DNA of 64,000 nt from Setoptus koraiensis (taxonomy: Eukaryota; Arthropoda). Positions within the stretch are counted from its first letter, which is position 1. Every line of letters starts with the position of its first letter. A program made the translations under genes and the position numbers. The stretch covers positions 12,462,001 through 12,526,000 of the forward strand of contig CM106586.1 in assembly GCA_048013815.1 (NCBI GenBank), written 5' to 3'. Below, piece after piece: positions 10,831 to 22,466 of the stretch. A model generated the notes under the pieces. The model had not been told where the DNA came from. It made no database searches and saw nothing but the letters and a program-made list of their open reading frames with translations.

Positions 10831-11250
10831 TTATTCATTATCCGCGTATTCATCAGTGCAATGACAAATGGCTGGTTTTGAATGAGGATTCCCCAGTCTG
10901 AAACGTTGCACTATTGACTCCATATTAACATACACACCCCTGGTGTATTCGTTTTCTTTGCAACATTTATCGCATTCAACCTGTTTCTTGAACTTGTCCG
11001 GAAAATTGTTAGCGGGTTCTTCCTGTTCTTCGACTCTCGCATCATTGCTTGAATCGCCATCAGCTAGCTCCGCTTCGTCATGCACTGAACTATCCAGCAC
11101 TGAATGCTCGCAAATAGTATAGTCTAAGGCCAATTTTAGACCGATGCCTTCAGCTGCATTGGTATCGTCCAGTGACATAGTAATAATGGCAACAAGTGAC
11201 AAACAAGTGATCACAAACAAGTATTGTGAAGAAAATTTCGGATAAATCAT
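10831..11250 (-). CDS. Small secreted cysteine-containing protein, unrecognised
   Basis: Single-exon protein of 139 residues, ATG at 11250. The first 30 or so residues form a signal peptide or signal anchor (LFVITCLSLVAIITM core). The middle is acidic (Glu/Asp/Ser-rich), and the C-terminal part holds a CDKCC cluster and a CHC pair. This Cys arrangement could form disulphides after secretion. I do not recognise a family. It is transcribed in the same direction as the YAP-like gene, about 0.8 kb away, with no sign of shared function. Confidence 0.55.
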   Translation of the reverse strand: MIYPKFSSQYLFVITCLSLVAIITMSLDDTNAAEGIGLKLALDYTICEHSVLDSSVHDEAELADGDSSNDARVEEQEEPANNFPDKFKKQVECDKCCKENEYTRGVYVNMESIVQRFRLGNPHSKPAICHCTDEYADNE

Positions 11251-12370
11251 TATTTAATCTACTATGTTGGTCGGTGAGATGTTTAATTGATTGAATATCT
11301 ACGCGCTCTCATTAATTGTGTATTGATTGTGTATAGTTGATTGTAATTTAGCTCATTCAGATGAACAATGATATAAGTATAGAGCTATTATTGAATTTTC
11401 ATTATTAGAAAACAATGATGTGTGATTTGATATATCTTTTCATATGAAAATAGACTCTCTGATATTCAACCGAATGTGCGCACCTGAAAGCAAGAGGCTA
11501 TTTAAGTGTTAGAAAAGGGGATGCATTCTCTGCGAATGTGATGTTTTTATTATTTCTATATAAGTTAATGATGTAACCACCAAACAACCAACCAGTCATC
11601 TATCATCTATTTTTAACTCTATTCTATGTGCGATAAAAAATATGTGTAAGCTCTAACAATGAACCCGCAACAAAAAGATATATCTTTTATAGGCACAAAG
11701 CATCATGAGACATCCATATTTATAAAAAACCACCACAGAAAAATGGAAACATATTGGATTCAATTTTTCAGCATTGATTTCCAGCTCTCTGGTGGAATAA
11801 ATAACACTCAAACCGGTCCATCAAACAATGATGAACTCACAAATGCATGTTGACTCGTAGAATTATAGTTAAACAACAATTTATAGAACAGTAAATTTAG
11901 TATTTGAGAATAATCAAAAGGGAATCGGCCCAATCATTCACTATAATGAACATATAATGTTACGTAGTCGATTGAATGCGGTTTTAAATCCATTCAATGT
12001 GAGAGGACGGCCTCTGCGTTATCCATCATCGCGCTTGCATAGCTTGGCAAAAGCTATAGCTTCAATAGTAATAGACCACATGAACTCATAGCAGTTCATT
12101 ACATAATTACTAAAATTGTCTATTTTGCCTGTATTTGTCGTCGGCAGATCGCTCAAAGGTCCTTGTATAGGATCTATCTTGCTTTCGGTTGTAGACAAAG
12201 AAGACGATAAACCATATAAATCTACTCCATTGAGAATACTGTAAACTTATGTTTCACGGGTAAGATGTTACTCGGAAACGACTCGTCTTAGTGAGTCGAC
12301 AAAGAATCAATTTTTTATAGCACAGAAATGTATGAAAAACTGATGATTTTTTTAGAAAGAGAATAATAAT
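11251..12370. other. Gene-free stretch
   Basis: AT-rich, with no ORF that looks coding. It contains the promoter side of the small secreted gene and the 3' flank of DDX1. Confidence 0.45.
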
Positions 12371-14777
12371 TTATAGGTAGGACATTAGATATAGATCTTG
12401 TGCTTTAGACTCTAAAGTGGCAAGATCACTAACGAGAGTCTTAAGCTGGTCCACATGACCTTCGTAGGTATGACTATTTTCCAGACGCTTGCCCCCGTAA
12501 GTCACTTTTCCATCATATTCATCTACTTGAATTCTAAAATTGGCATCGATTTCTTGAATTGTACTTTTGAGATGTTCTTCTATGTCGGCCAGTAATTGTA
12601 ATTCATCGTACCAAATGCAACATCCTCCTCTATCAGTAAGATTTGTGTTGTGACAATTGCGATTATTCCGACAATTACAGTGATACCAAACCTTTTCTGG
12701 AACAGTGGAGACAAAACTTAGGGCCAAACCCATCCTGTCCGCTCGGCCCACGCGGCCTATCCTATGCAAATAGTTTGCCTTCTCATCTGGCAAGGTGAGT
12801 TGCAATACAAATGGTATACCAGTAACGTCTATACCTCGGGCAGCAACATCAGTGCAAATTAAAAATTTTACTTGTGTAGCTTTGAATTTGGCCAAGTTAT
12901 TTTGACGCTCCACTGGTTTCCTATCGGCATGAAGGCAAACACAAGAATATTTATCATTGTCTCGGGCCTGTTTTCCCAATGATATGAAATAACGCTCTAA
13001 GTTGTCACAGTCTAGCTTAGTTCGACAGAAAATTATAGCTTGGTCCATTTTGAGGGCATCTATAGCCTTCACAACATGATAACACTTGAGTACTTTCAGC
13101 GCCTCACTCAGCTCCTCTTGATCATTAAGGTGCCTTTTTTGAAGATTAATCCTATCATTATAATGCACACCATCTGTCTGGATGGGTGTGCTGAGAGCAT
13201 ATTGGAGTACATCATGTTTCCTCGGATCCACCCTAAAGACAACATGATGAACTGTCTCTGGCACCGAATCCTCTCCTTTCAAATCGATCCAAATGGGAAA
13301 ATACATAAGACGCTCGGCTAGTTTTTTCACCTCGAAATTGTGTAATGTGGCCGAGCAGCAGACAGTTTGAACTCTTCTGCCATCGTATGACATCCTAGGA
13401 ACCATATCATGAAGTCGAATGATCAAAGAATTGTGACCATTCTGAAGTAGGCCATCCGCTTCATCCAAAACGAAGAACCTGATATGATCAAGTAGTATTT
13501 GTTGATTTCTAATCACCTCATCAATTTTTCCTGGCGTTGCCACAACTATGTCAACTCTCATATCGAGGTTATTTGTATGGTCGCTGTGACCTCCTGTGAG
13601 TAATACAGTTTTTATATTGAGACCCTTGGAAAATGATTCTATACATTTGTAAGTTTGTTCGGCCAATTCTCGGCTCGGTTCCAAAATAATGGCCAATGGA
13701 TCTTTTCTTGAGGCTTTGTTACTCTTAGAAGATGAATTGTATGCCTGTTCAGCTTCCGATACAACGACTTGATCCTTGTTTGCTTCACTGACCCAAAGGC
13801 AATCGGCTGGCTTGTGGTCGTTGGGACCGCCAGATTCTCGCTCGAATCTAACTTTACAGCCGGCGTTTTTGACGCATATGGAAGGAAAGATGCCATTTCT
13901 ATCAAAAGATCTCGGATCTATTCTGAAAGCAACACCAAGATTTCTGCCATTTTTTGTAAAAGTTATCTCGCCAGTGTTCATATCGATGATACAACCGACA
14001 ATATCGAACTTTTCGCCAAAAGTTAAACCATAATCCTTGAATTCTCTTGAATTGCTCTTTTTGCCAGTGCCTCCATAACCCCAGCTAAACTTGTCGGTCC
14101 CCAAGTCAAAGCTGGCCTTTTGGTATGACCAGCCAACTCTGGCTAAGCCTTGCTCGTTAAAATGAACTTCATAATAGAACTTCAGCTGTTGTCGGGGCGG
14201 GCCTGGGACCTATATAGAGAAAATATCAAATGTTTTCGAAGATGAAAATGTAAGAACGTTGCATCGCTAAAGTATACAGTTTGGATGTTCCAGCAGTACC
14301 CTTACCATTCTTAGACCGCGTGTTGCTCTACATCCTTGCCAATTACCCGATTTGCTATGGGCTGTTAGATAGTCACTGCTCAATGCTAGATCCTTCGCTC
14401 TGTCGGTGAAAGAGAGGCACCACTCTCTGCCGGTCTGAGACGAACCACTGAACTTGTCGGAGACAACCCTCTTATCATTAATAGATTCCCAAACAACTTG
14501 AATGATGGGCAGACAAAAAGCTCCCGTCTTGCCCGATCCAGTCTCAGAGGCCAAGAGTACGTCTCCGCCACCCAGAATTAATGGAATGGATTCTGCTTGT
14601 ATCTCGGTGGGGAGAAGCCATTCTAGTTGCTCTACACAATGAGCTATCTCGGGCATAATTCCTAGTTCTGTGGGACCGATGCACATAATTTGTTACTATT
14701 ACAGTCAACTTAAACATTAAACTAAAGAATCGTATCGGGAGCAGAACAGTACGCGACTTACCTTCGAATGCTGCCAT
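12371..14777 (-). CDS. DDX1: ATP-dependent RNA helicase DDX1
   Basis: DEAD-box helicase with a SPRY domain inserted in the first RecA lobe. It acts in the tRNA ligase complex and in RNA 3'-end and double-strand-break processing. Three exons: 14777-14762, 14667-14306 and 14209-12371, with introns of 94 and 96 bp. They give 738 residues against about 740 in human. Residues 47-53 are the Walker A ETGSGKT. The SPRY domain follows ([24 protein letters not shown]). Then come [13 protein letters not shown], the DEAD box (VLDEADGLL), SAT (CSATLH), [18 protein letters not shown] and HRIGRVGR. The 5-residue first exon plus one base joins as G|AA to give the family N-terminus [14 protein letters not shown]. 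The three-exon reading frame is unbroken and all motifs are intact. Confidence 0.95.
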
Positions 14778-16483
14778 CTTTTCGACCCTATAAGCTCGGA
14801 CTAAAAATTCGGTGGACTGGAAGTCTTTGGCTACGTTTTTTTTAAATCAACATTCATATACTGGATATCTTTCAGGGAGGTGAGACGCTAAACGCCGAAA
14901 GTTTAATTTGTTTACCAACTTTGGACTTTGATGCTCTATATCAGCGCGAAATTTGATTCCCGAAACTCGGTTTGAGCTCGCCGACGATTACATATCGGCC
15001 CCTGTTGCTGTTATAGCACTTGTACTAACGCTGCTCGGAGATCTAAAAATCACTTCTTCAATGGTTGATACAAATTAGATAATTGAACCAGCCCCATCCC
15101 TCTATCTGATTATGACTATTCCAATGAACAATATTGTTACTATGATATCCGAATGATTTCTCGTTCATCCTCGCTTTTGAAAGGAAATAATCAATCTATT
15201 TTCACCTCTGAATTCGACTAGAATGGACAATAATAATTAACATCTGATGGGGTTCTGCGAGTATAGTGATGAGAAAAAGCCGAGTGGGTGCTTTGTATCA
15301 TGATTGTACATGATTCGATACTATGATCCCCATATGTATAGAAATTTCTTTCATGTCGAGCACTTGGTGGTCTTGAAGAAGTCTCAATTCTTTCATTTTT
15401 CCCACATTTTCACCTGATGATTTCGATAAATAAGACGCTACTTGCAATGATAGTGCGCATTTTCTCCAAACAAATGAAGCAAGTGAGTTTGTTTTCAAAT
15501 AAAATCGGAATAAAATACATAATCAGAAGTCTTGGCCGTTGATAGGATAAAACATGTAACTGGCTGATCAACGACTACACAACTTCTCTATTACACCAGA
15601 AAAATTTGATTGATGCAGCCGCTCACTCCAGCTGAACTCTGCACACTGCTCAAGGGATTCTCTCATTACATATGTACTAATATTATCGTCATCAATGCTA
15701 CTGATTCGTATCTCATAATGATGATGGTGACACATTTCCTCTGCAATCTCTACCGTTAATCTTTTGTTTGTGTGTTAGCATTTGCATTTGATCAGTTATT
15801 ATACCACCATTAAGGAAGATATGATTGATTGCGTCCTCCATAGTCATTCTCACGCATTAAACAATAAGCAAGCATATGCTTTCATTATTATTATCAACAT
15901 TCACTGTTGTTTGAAACTACGACACATCTCTCCCACTCGTTGACACCTTAATCTTACTCTCTATTCAATACCTTATGATGGCACAGAGGACATAATGCAT
16001 TTCATTTATATTACTACAATTATTATATTACAGTGAGAAACAAATACCAACATCAACAAGTTAGATAACTATCAATCAATTTTGTTAGGTTTCAATTGGA
16101 TCTTCTAACAATTAAAGTGATATTGCAAATCCGTCAAACGGTCTGTGATGTGCCAACGGGGGGGATACAATGAAATATGACTCATCGACAAGAGAGCAAC
16201 TATTTGAATATTGTACATTGTTGATGAGATCTACTTATCATTAGATAGCCCGGCGATAGCAATTCTTACATAAAATAACTAGTGCTAGATAAATACATAA
16301 TCTCTGGACAACATACTACTATTGCATATCACATCAAACCATGATATAGACACCCACTCCTCTCTATTGCTATATTCACACAAGCCTACCAGATGTTGAT
16401 TTTTATTGTCCAACCTAGTCAAATTCAGATCAAAATAGATTGATTGTTTTCTTTCAAGAAGCATTTCACACATTCACACAAGT
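14778..16483. other. Shared 5' flank of DDX1 and the sorting nexin gene
   Basis: The two flanking genes are divergent, so this 1.7 kb holds both promoters. No other coding signal is visible. Confidence 0.45.
14944..14951. promoter_or_regulatory. E2F-type site upstream of DDX1
   Basis: GCGCGAAA, the reverse complement of the E2F consensus TTTCGCGC, lies about 170 bp upstream of the DDX1 start codon. A second weaker TTCCCGAAA-like motif follows. It is a match to a short consensus only. Confidence 0.3.
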
Positions 16484-17923
16484 ATGAGCGAAAAATCATC
16501 TGGATCTTATGACTATGATAGTGGCGATTCATCACATACCGAATTATTCAAACAAGCCAACAGTGGTAAAGATGGTAACCTTTCAGAACAGATCAACATC
16601 AATGTTGAATTCACCAGTAGTAACGAAGATAGAGTAATTAATCAAGAGAGCAACACTTGTCATCTTAGGGCCAAATGCTTGCAGTACCTTTATTGTTCAC
16701 CATGCAAAGATGTTCTACCTGAAATGGTTGATGTTACCAACGAAACTTGTGCCTTCATAGATTCTACTAATACCAGGCCCAAAGTGATGGTCGAAACTGA
16801 TAAAATTGTTGTTCTGGAACTAATTGCCGCCAAGCTATCCGATTTCAAAAATAATGTCGTTCCTAACCCACAATACTTAAGTTCTCCTACAAGATTGTCG
16901 CCCCAGCATAAACCACAAAATCACAACAATACTAACAATCATTTACTCAGTAATGGCTTAGCAACGCCAAAACCTACTACATCTCCATCAACAATCACTT
17001 CTAAACGTTACGTTAGCTATACAATATTAGTGAAGAGGGTACCCGGTTTAGATAGCCATCCAGCTGTGATAGAAAGGAGATTCTCCGATTTTTTAATTCT
17101 GTATCAATCATTGAAGAATAGTCCTTCTCACGCCGACTACTTGAAAGGAACTATAAGTTTTCCCAAGAAGATATTGATGGGCAATTTTAATGTCGTAAAT
17201 ATAGCGGACAGAAGTGTGGAGTTTGCCCGTCTGATAACATTGTGTATAAGGAATAGAGATCTTACCTGGTCTCCAGCCTTTGTATCATTTCTGTTGGACA
17301 AGGAATTGAGGGAATCGCACAGAATGGTTACATGTGAGAATTTGGATGAGGCTCAAGCTGCCATTGAGAATGTATATTATACCCTAGAGAAAGTGTATCT
17401 GAATATCATCAAGTGTCCATCTGACTCACCGGTTTTACTTACAACTAACAACGGTTTTATTATCAACGGTAATTTCTCATGCCATGATTCATCTATAAAC
17501 ACCTCATCGAACTCATTTGAAACCAATGTAACAACAAGCAATCATAATGGTATTTCAATCAAGGAGGATGATTTTCTAATATACCTATTCGTTAGGATAT
17601 TGTCTACCTATTGTATATTAGTTGTTATATATTTCAAAGGGGGCCTACTAGATGAGCTATATAGGATTTTAAATGACTTTTGTGAATTGATCTCGACTCA
17701 AATATACTTCAGACGTGTAAAAGTCTCACATGGTTCTACGGTGAGGACCTTACTCTTGTTATTATCGAGCTTCAAGAATCCTATCTATGATAAGCACAAA
17801 TCTACAGTTCAATTGTGTCTAAGTGAGTTGGGTTCAACTAACGGCATTGCTTCGGTAAGCTTTGAGACGCGATTTTCAGAGCTACTGACCATTGTCACTG
17901 GTAAAGAGTTTCTACCTTGTTAG
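16484..17923 (+). CDS. PX-domain sorting nexin, SNX20/SNX21-like
   Basis: Phosphoinositide-binding sorting nexin acting on early endosomes. Single exon, 479 residues, ATG at 16484. The N-terminal 95 residues are acidic and low-complexity. The PX domain begins at LELIAAKL, is interrupted by an Asn/Pro/Ser-rich loop, and resumes with YVSYTILVKRVPG, ERRFSDFLILYQSL (the RRxSDF phosphoinositide-binding core) and ISFPKKILMGNF (basic PPK-like loop). A helical region follows (DEAQAAIENVYYTLEKVYLNI), which fits the PXB domain typical of SNX20/21. An unusually hydrophobic stretch near residues 366-385 (FLIYLFVRILSTYCILVVIYF) could be a buried helix. The PX call is firm; the SNX20/21 subfamily is probable. 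Confidence 0.75.
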   Translation: MSEKSSGSYDYDSGDSSHTELFKQANSGKDGNLSEQININVEFTSSNEDRVINQESNTCHLRAKCLQYLYCSPCKDVLPEMVDVTNETCAFIDSTNTRPKVMVETDKIVVLELIAAKLSDFKNNVVPNPQYLSSPTRLSPQHKPQNHNNTNNHLLSNGLATPKPTTSPSTITSKRYVSYTILVKRVPGLDSHPAVIERRFSDFLILYQSLKNSPSHADYLKGTISFPKKILMGNFNVVNIADRSVEFARLITLCIRNRDLTWSPAFVSFLLDKELRESHRMVTCENLDEAQAAIENVYYTLEKVYLNIIKCPSDSPVLLTTNNGFIINGNFSCHDSSINTSSNSFETNVTTSNHNGISIKEDDFLIYLFVRILSTYCILVVIYFKGGLLDELYRILNDFCELISTQIYFRRVKVSHGSTVRTLLLLLSSFKNPIYDKHKSTVQLCLSELGSTNGIASVSFETRFSELLTIVTGKEFLPC

Positions 17924-18722
17924 GCCCCATGTGCTCGTAATGTTGAGCCACACCAACTATTAACATATCCATTTATAGAAGAGAGAGCAGAATTAATTAA
18001 TAAAGCGAAACAAGTCCGTTTCCCGGTTTTATACTTTGTTACATCATGTTGATTACTATTCAATCACGATTGTTGATGGCATCGGATAATCATTAATGAG
18101 TACTACTCATTGAGTAGCAACAGACATGATGGCGTTGTCAAAAAGTTTTTTGACTAACTCAAATTGAGTTTTTGCAATTTTAAAGCAAGCGCCAGGTTGC
18201 GGCACATGCGCAGCTGGACACAAGCGGCCAGTTGTTCATAGTTGACGTGTTGCTGCCGATCTTGCGTCCACTCGTTCGATCATTGCTCTGTGAGCATAGG
18301 CACCGACGCCGACACCGACACACACACGCACGGTACAGTTGTACTATCTATACATAGAGAAGAAACTGACACACAGGCATAGAGCGAATATGTGTTGTTT
18401 TTTACTAAAGGATGATACTCATTTGATGATGATCATTTTGCTCATTTCTGCGGAAGTTCACAATAAATCCTCATTATCTTACATTATCCACAATAATTAT
18501 TATTAGCAATTTAGCATAATTATTCTTGTTGTTATTATTATCGCCGCTAGGAGTCGACTGTATTAATAATCAATTAATGTGTTTGTATTTTTTCATGAGA
18601 ATTCATTAGTGTTCTCAGGGGAACAATCTCAACAACAACAACAACAATATTGCACCACCAATATCGTCAACAATCCTATTCTATTTACATACGCATACAT
18701 ACACACTCACAACACAACAATC
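17924..18722. other. Promoter region and 5' UTR of the TRAP-alpha gene
   Basis: No ORF. It contains GCACATGCGCAG (18202-18213), an NRF1-like palindrome often found in housekeeping promoters, then a CAA-rich leader before the ATG at 18723. Confidence 0.4.
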
Positions 18723-19577
18723 ATGTTTACCAAACAGACATGGCGACTGCTCTTTATTGTTTTAACGGCCTCATTGGCTTGCCTATTATCCACCACTCAC
18801 GTAACATTGGCTGCAGATGATGCTGCCCCCGCCTCAGCCGACGAGCAGGCTGCTGGTGCCGGTTCCGTCAATGTGGAGCAAGACGAGCCCGCCTTGGATG
18901 TGACGCCAACGGATTTTGATCTAGCTAATGGGCCACAATCATCTGACGATGCAGATCTTAGTTTTGTTTTCACCAGGCCCGTCATCACCGGCAAACCCTA
19001 CGAAATGCCCATTGGCAAAGAGGTACACTTTTTAGTTGGATTCAAGAACAAAGGCCAAAAAGATTTCACTATTAAAACAATGGACGCATCGTTTCGTTAT
19101 GCGCTAGATTTCAGTTATCATCTGCAGAATTTCACAGCATTCCCATATAATAGACTTGTTGAACCACAACAAGAGGCTACGTTAGCCTATACGTTCTTTG
19201 TTAGCGAGGCTTACGCCGCGCGTCCATACGGTTTCACTGTCAATCTATTATACTCAGATAAGGATAATGTGCAATATCAGAGCGCTGTATTTAATGAAAC
19301 TGTCACCTTGGTTGAAATTGACGACGGACTAGACGGTGAGACATTTTTCCTATATATTTTGCTTGCCGCTTTTGTCTGCTTAATAGGAGTCGGATTAAAC
19401 CAATTATATAATTCGTTCATAAACAAAGGTGGCCGCCGTCAGTCGTCCAAGCCAAGAATAGAACAAGAAAAGACGAAACAAACTAGTGATGTCGACTATG
19501 ATTGGCTACCACCAGCAATGGTTGCTAATCTTAAAAAGACCTCAGCAGGCTCTGTACGAAAAGCAGCACCAAATTAA
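18723..19577 (+). CDS. SSR1: Translocon-associated protein subunit alpha (TRAP-alpha)
   Basis: Subunit of the TRAP complex at the Sec61 translocon in the endoplasmic reticulum membrane, aiding insertion of some nascent chains. Single exon, 284 residues from ATG 18723. An in-frame upstream leader is open but lacks a better start. A signal peptide spans residues 1-29 (LLFIVLTASLACLLS). An acidic low-complexity stretch is followed by the lumenal domain (FLVGFKNKGQKDFTIKTMDA, two Asn-glycosylation sites NFT and NET). One transmembrane helix follows (FFLYILLAAFVCLIGVGL), then a basic cytosolic tail. Length and order match the family. Confidence 0.93.
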   Translation: MFTKQTWRLLFIVLTASLACLLSTTHVTLAADDAAPASADEQAAGAGSVNVEQDEPALDVTPTDFDLANGPQSSDDADLSFVFTRPVITGKPYEMPIGKEVHFLVGFKNKGQKDFTIKTMDASFRYALDFSYHLQNFTAFPYNRLVEPQQEATLAYTFFVSEAYAARPYGFTVNLLYSDKDNVQYQSAVFNETVTLVEIDDGLDGETFFLYILLAAFVCLIGVGLNQLYNSFINKGGRRQSSKPRIEQEKTKQTSDVDYDWLPPAMVANLKKTSAGSVRKAAPN

Positions 19578-19593
19578 TTTCTACATTAATTTA

Positions 19594-19599
19594 AATAAA
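19594..19599 (+). terminator. Polyadenylation signal of SSR1
   Basis: AATAAA 17 bases after the SSR1 stop codon. The convergent PYROXD1 gene ends 160 bases further on. Confidence 0.6.
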
Positions 19600-19757
19600 G
19601 ATGATTTAGCTAAATTAAATTTATGCCATCGTGTGTCATCGATACATTAGTCTGTTATTGCATCCTTTAAACAACAGGCTCAAAAGAGATGACCTCTCCC
19701 AACAATATACAACTCACAAAAAAAAATATACAATATACAACTGGGGTCATTTGTGCA

Positions 19758-21245
19758 CTAATCGAAATAGTCATCGATATCTATTGTTCCATCGATTAAT
19801 TGCTCACCGTATCTGCTCACATCGATTTGATCGTTGATTAGATTTTCAAATGTTTCTTCTAAGCCAGTATCACCAACCAGCACTGCACCTTTTAAACGGC
19901 CAGCATGTAGCACCAGTTTCACATAATCTTTAGGGGGATTAACTCTCACGATAATTTCGTGATTCACTAGGTTTTGGCCATTGAAACATCCTAACAGGAC
20001 GACTTTGTAACCAAAAAATCTGGTAATATGACTGAAGCACTCAAAGTTGGAATAGATACTCGGATCTCTGCCATGCATATGATCAACTATGCATCTGGCC
20101 GAGTAATATCCCATTTGTCTTGCATGTGTCCATAATCTCATTTGTGACCAAAGGGTTTTTATTGGCCAGCGCTCACAAGAAACTACATCTCCAGCGGCGT
20201 AAATGTCTGCAACTGATGTTCTCATTTGTGTGTCTATCAGGAGGCCACCACCGTCCTTGGTACTTCGTTCGAGTGGGTTTGATAATTTAATCCAATCTGT
20301 GTTGGGCTCCACACCAATCGCGCATACTATTATATCACATTCGATGCTCGTACCATTGGTAAGCTTCACTTCGACAGGCCATTCTCCTCCTATATCCATG
20401 GCTTTAACCTCTAGTAAACAAGTAGACTTTTCTATTCTGAGATTATCTTGAATTGTTCCTGTCTGACTGCAACTACCAAAAAGTTCGAAATCTTGTATCC
20501 AATCTGGCCCGAGTGCAGAGTTAAAAGTTTTGATATTGCTGCTTAGAGATCGTTGTTGGGTGTTTGTGGAAAATTGAAAACTTTTCTTCATAGAAACTTC
20601 ATCATCTTCTATCACATCGCCTTTTCTGTTCTTCTTTAATTCCAAGCTATCAAGAAAAAACTTCGCCGCTCCTGAATCAAAGAAAGTCGACCCTATAGAA
20701 TCTTCTCTGATAACCCATACTATTTGACATTTTTTGATTATGTAGGCCAGTTCGATAGCGATGCCTCCATTACCAACTATAACTATTCGCCTTGAGGATT
20801 CCAACTTGGATTTCAATGTTTCGACAGTTTGGGTGTCGCGAATGAATAGAATTCTACTCTCCAATTTATTTGATGATAACTTAAGAGGAAATCTCTTCGG
20901 CTTGGCACCTGTGCATATACACAATTTAGAGTATTTCAGTTGACTAGACAATTTGTCTGAGCTAAAGTTCAAGAAAGTAAGCAACTTTTTTTCGATAATT
21001 AGATCTTTCACCAATCCTAATACCACTTTTACATTTTTTCCAAAGAATTCATTATGTTTATCTGTTGCATCGATCTCCTCAACAACAAAATCCTCCATAT
21101 TTATTCCGATCCTTCTGAGGTTCCTGGTAGCTTTAACTAGTTTAGATAAGGTGATAAGTACTATCTCCCCTTGATAGCTCTCTGCTAAAGTTAGTGCACA
21201 TGTCGTGCCGGCTATGCCGCCTCCAACTACCACGACCGGGTCCAT
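19758..21245 (-). CDS. PYROXD1: Pyridine nucleotide-disulphide oxidoreductase domain protein 1
   Basis: FAD- and NAD(P)H-dependent oxidoreductase that protects the tRNA ligase complex from oxidative inactivation and is linked to muscle disease in vertebrates. Single exon, 495 residues. The FAD-binding Rossmann motif is at the N-terminus (VVVVGGGIAGTTCAL). The second nucleotide-binding fold is near residue 152 (IVIVGNGGIAIELAY) and the second FAD motif is IYAAGDVVSCERWP. The CxxxxC redox pair of classical disulphide reductases is absent, as is normal for PYROXD1. DDX1, another tRNA ligase complex component, lies 5 kb away, which may be coincidence. The gene is divergent from IBA57, with 249 bp between the starts. 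Confidence 0.9.
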   Translation of the reverse strand: MDPVVVVGGGIAGTTCALTLAESYQGEIVLITLSKLVKATRNLRRIGINMEDFVVEEIDATDKHNEFFGKNVKVVLGLVKDLIIEKKLLTFLNFSSDKLSSQLKYSKLCICTGAKPKRFPLKLSSNKLESRILFIRDTQTVETLKSKLESSRRIVIVGNGGIAIELAYIIKKCQIVWVIREDSIGSTFFDSGAAKFFLDSLELKKNRKGDVIEDDEVSMKKSFQFSTNTQQRSLSSNIKTFNSALGPDWIQDFELFGSCSQTGTIQDNLRIEKSTCLLEVKAMDIGGEWPVEVKLTNGTSIECDIIVCAIGVEPNTDWIKLSNPLERSTKDGGGLLIDTQMRTSVADIYAAGDVVSCERWPIKTLWSQMRLWTHARQMGYYSARCIVDHMHGRDPSIYSNFECFSHITRFFGYKVVLLGCFNGQNLVNHEIIVRVNPPKDYVKLVLHAGRLKGAVLVGDTGLEETFENLINDQIDVSRYGEQLIDGTIDIDDYFD

Positions 21246-21494
21246 TTTCGGTTAAGTATGAAATCTTGATGAATGTGTCAGCAATGCCATGGGGCTTGGT
21301 CTCTTTTACATGATATAAATGTAAGATAAAACAAACCAATGAGCTGAGGAAATGCGTTTGACAAAAACATCTGTATCTGTCAGATGTGTGAGTGGAGTCG
21401 CCTCGAAACGATGCCGCATGGCCTTCATCAGCTGTTTGATTTCACAGAAGTGTTAGCTAACACCCGATTAATCTTTGACCCCTAATACTGCAAA
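21246..21494. promoter_or_regulatory. Bidirectional promoter region between PYROXD1 and IBA57
   Basis: The two start codons face away from each other with 249 bp between them, so both promoters must lie here or overlap. No TATA box is apparent. Confidence 0.5.
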
Positions 21495-22466
21495 ATGTCG
21501 CTGATAAATGCTGCCAAATTGCTTAATAGAAAAATAATCAAGATAACTGGACCCGACTCTTGCATTTATTTACAAGGACTTGTTTGCAACGATGTCAGAC
21601 TATTATATCAGCCGCCAATGGCCATTTGCATCAGTGCCTTTATGACCAATCAACTAGGAAGGGCACTCTGTGATATGTTAATCTATAGGACTCCGAAAAC
21701 AAGACTGGCGTTACAAAATAATGGATCCGATGAACTTTATATTGAATGTGATGCAAGCATAGCAAATAGCCTTGTTCGAACACTAACAGCCTACAAAGTC
21801 AAACGAAAAGTAGAATTTGCAGCAGAGGACAATCTCAATGTCTGGTCAATCTACAGACCAATCACCGATCACGTGGCACCACCCCTGACCAACGGAACCG
21901 TCAATGATAAATATATTCTCACTGGCGATCCCAGACTGACTAACCTGGGCCTCCGAATACTAACGCGCGAGCATGATCTCAAAACTATTAAAGATGAACT
22001 CAAACTACCAGATGACAACTACAAAGAAGTGTCGCATCTTAACTATGTTACCCATAGGTACAAGTTGGGAGTTGGTGAGGGCCCTCTAGATATTCTTGAA
22101 ACTAGATCATTTCCTCTAGAATGCAATGCTGATTATTTGAATTCAGTTAGTTTCACCAAAGGCTGTTACTTGGGCCAGGAACTGACAGCGCGTATTCATC
22201 ATACTGGAGTAGTTAGGAAGCGCCTAATGCCAATACTGATTGATCCAACTAATAAAGATTCATGCTTGCCACCCGGCACCGATATAGTGGATGAAGATGA
22301 TACAGTTGTTGGAAGGATCATCAGCATGCAAGGTGTTAGAGGGTTGGCTTTAATGAGAGTGGAGCAAACCCTCAAATCAAACGTTTTAAGACACAAACAA
22401 ACCGGAGCAAAGCTCACTACTCATGTACCTTTCTGGTGGCCTTCTAAAGCTAATAAAACTATATAG
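21495..22466 (+). CDS. IBA57: Mitochondrial iron-sulphur cluster assembly factor IBA57 (CAF17)
   Basis: GcvT-like folate-binding protein needed with ISCA1/2 for mitochondrial [4Fe-4S] assembly. Single exon, 323 residues. Hallmarks are ITGPDSCIYLQGLVCNDV near the N-terminus and the signature KGCYLGQELTARIHHTG near residue 218, whose Cys is conserved in the family. The N-terminal presequence is short but basic (NAAKLLNRKI). The start is the first ATG in the frame. Confidence 0.92.
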   Translation: MSLINAAKLLNRKIIKITGPDSCIYLQGLVCNDVRLLYQPPMAICISAFMTNQLGRALCDMLIYRTPKTRLALQNNGSDELYIECDASIANSLVRTLTAYKVKRKVEFAAEDNLNVWSIYRPITDHVAPPLTNGTVNDKYILTGDPRLTNLGLRILTREHDLKTIKDELKLPDDNYKEVSHLNYVTHRYKLGVGEGPLDILETRSFPLECNADYLNSVSFTKGCYLGQELTARIHHTGVVRKRLMPILIDPTNKDSCLPPGTDIVDEDDTVVGRIISMQGVRGLALMRVEQTLKSNVLRHKQTGAKLTTHVPFWWPSKANKTI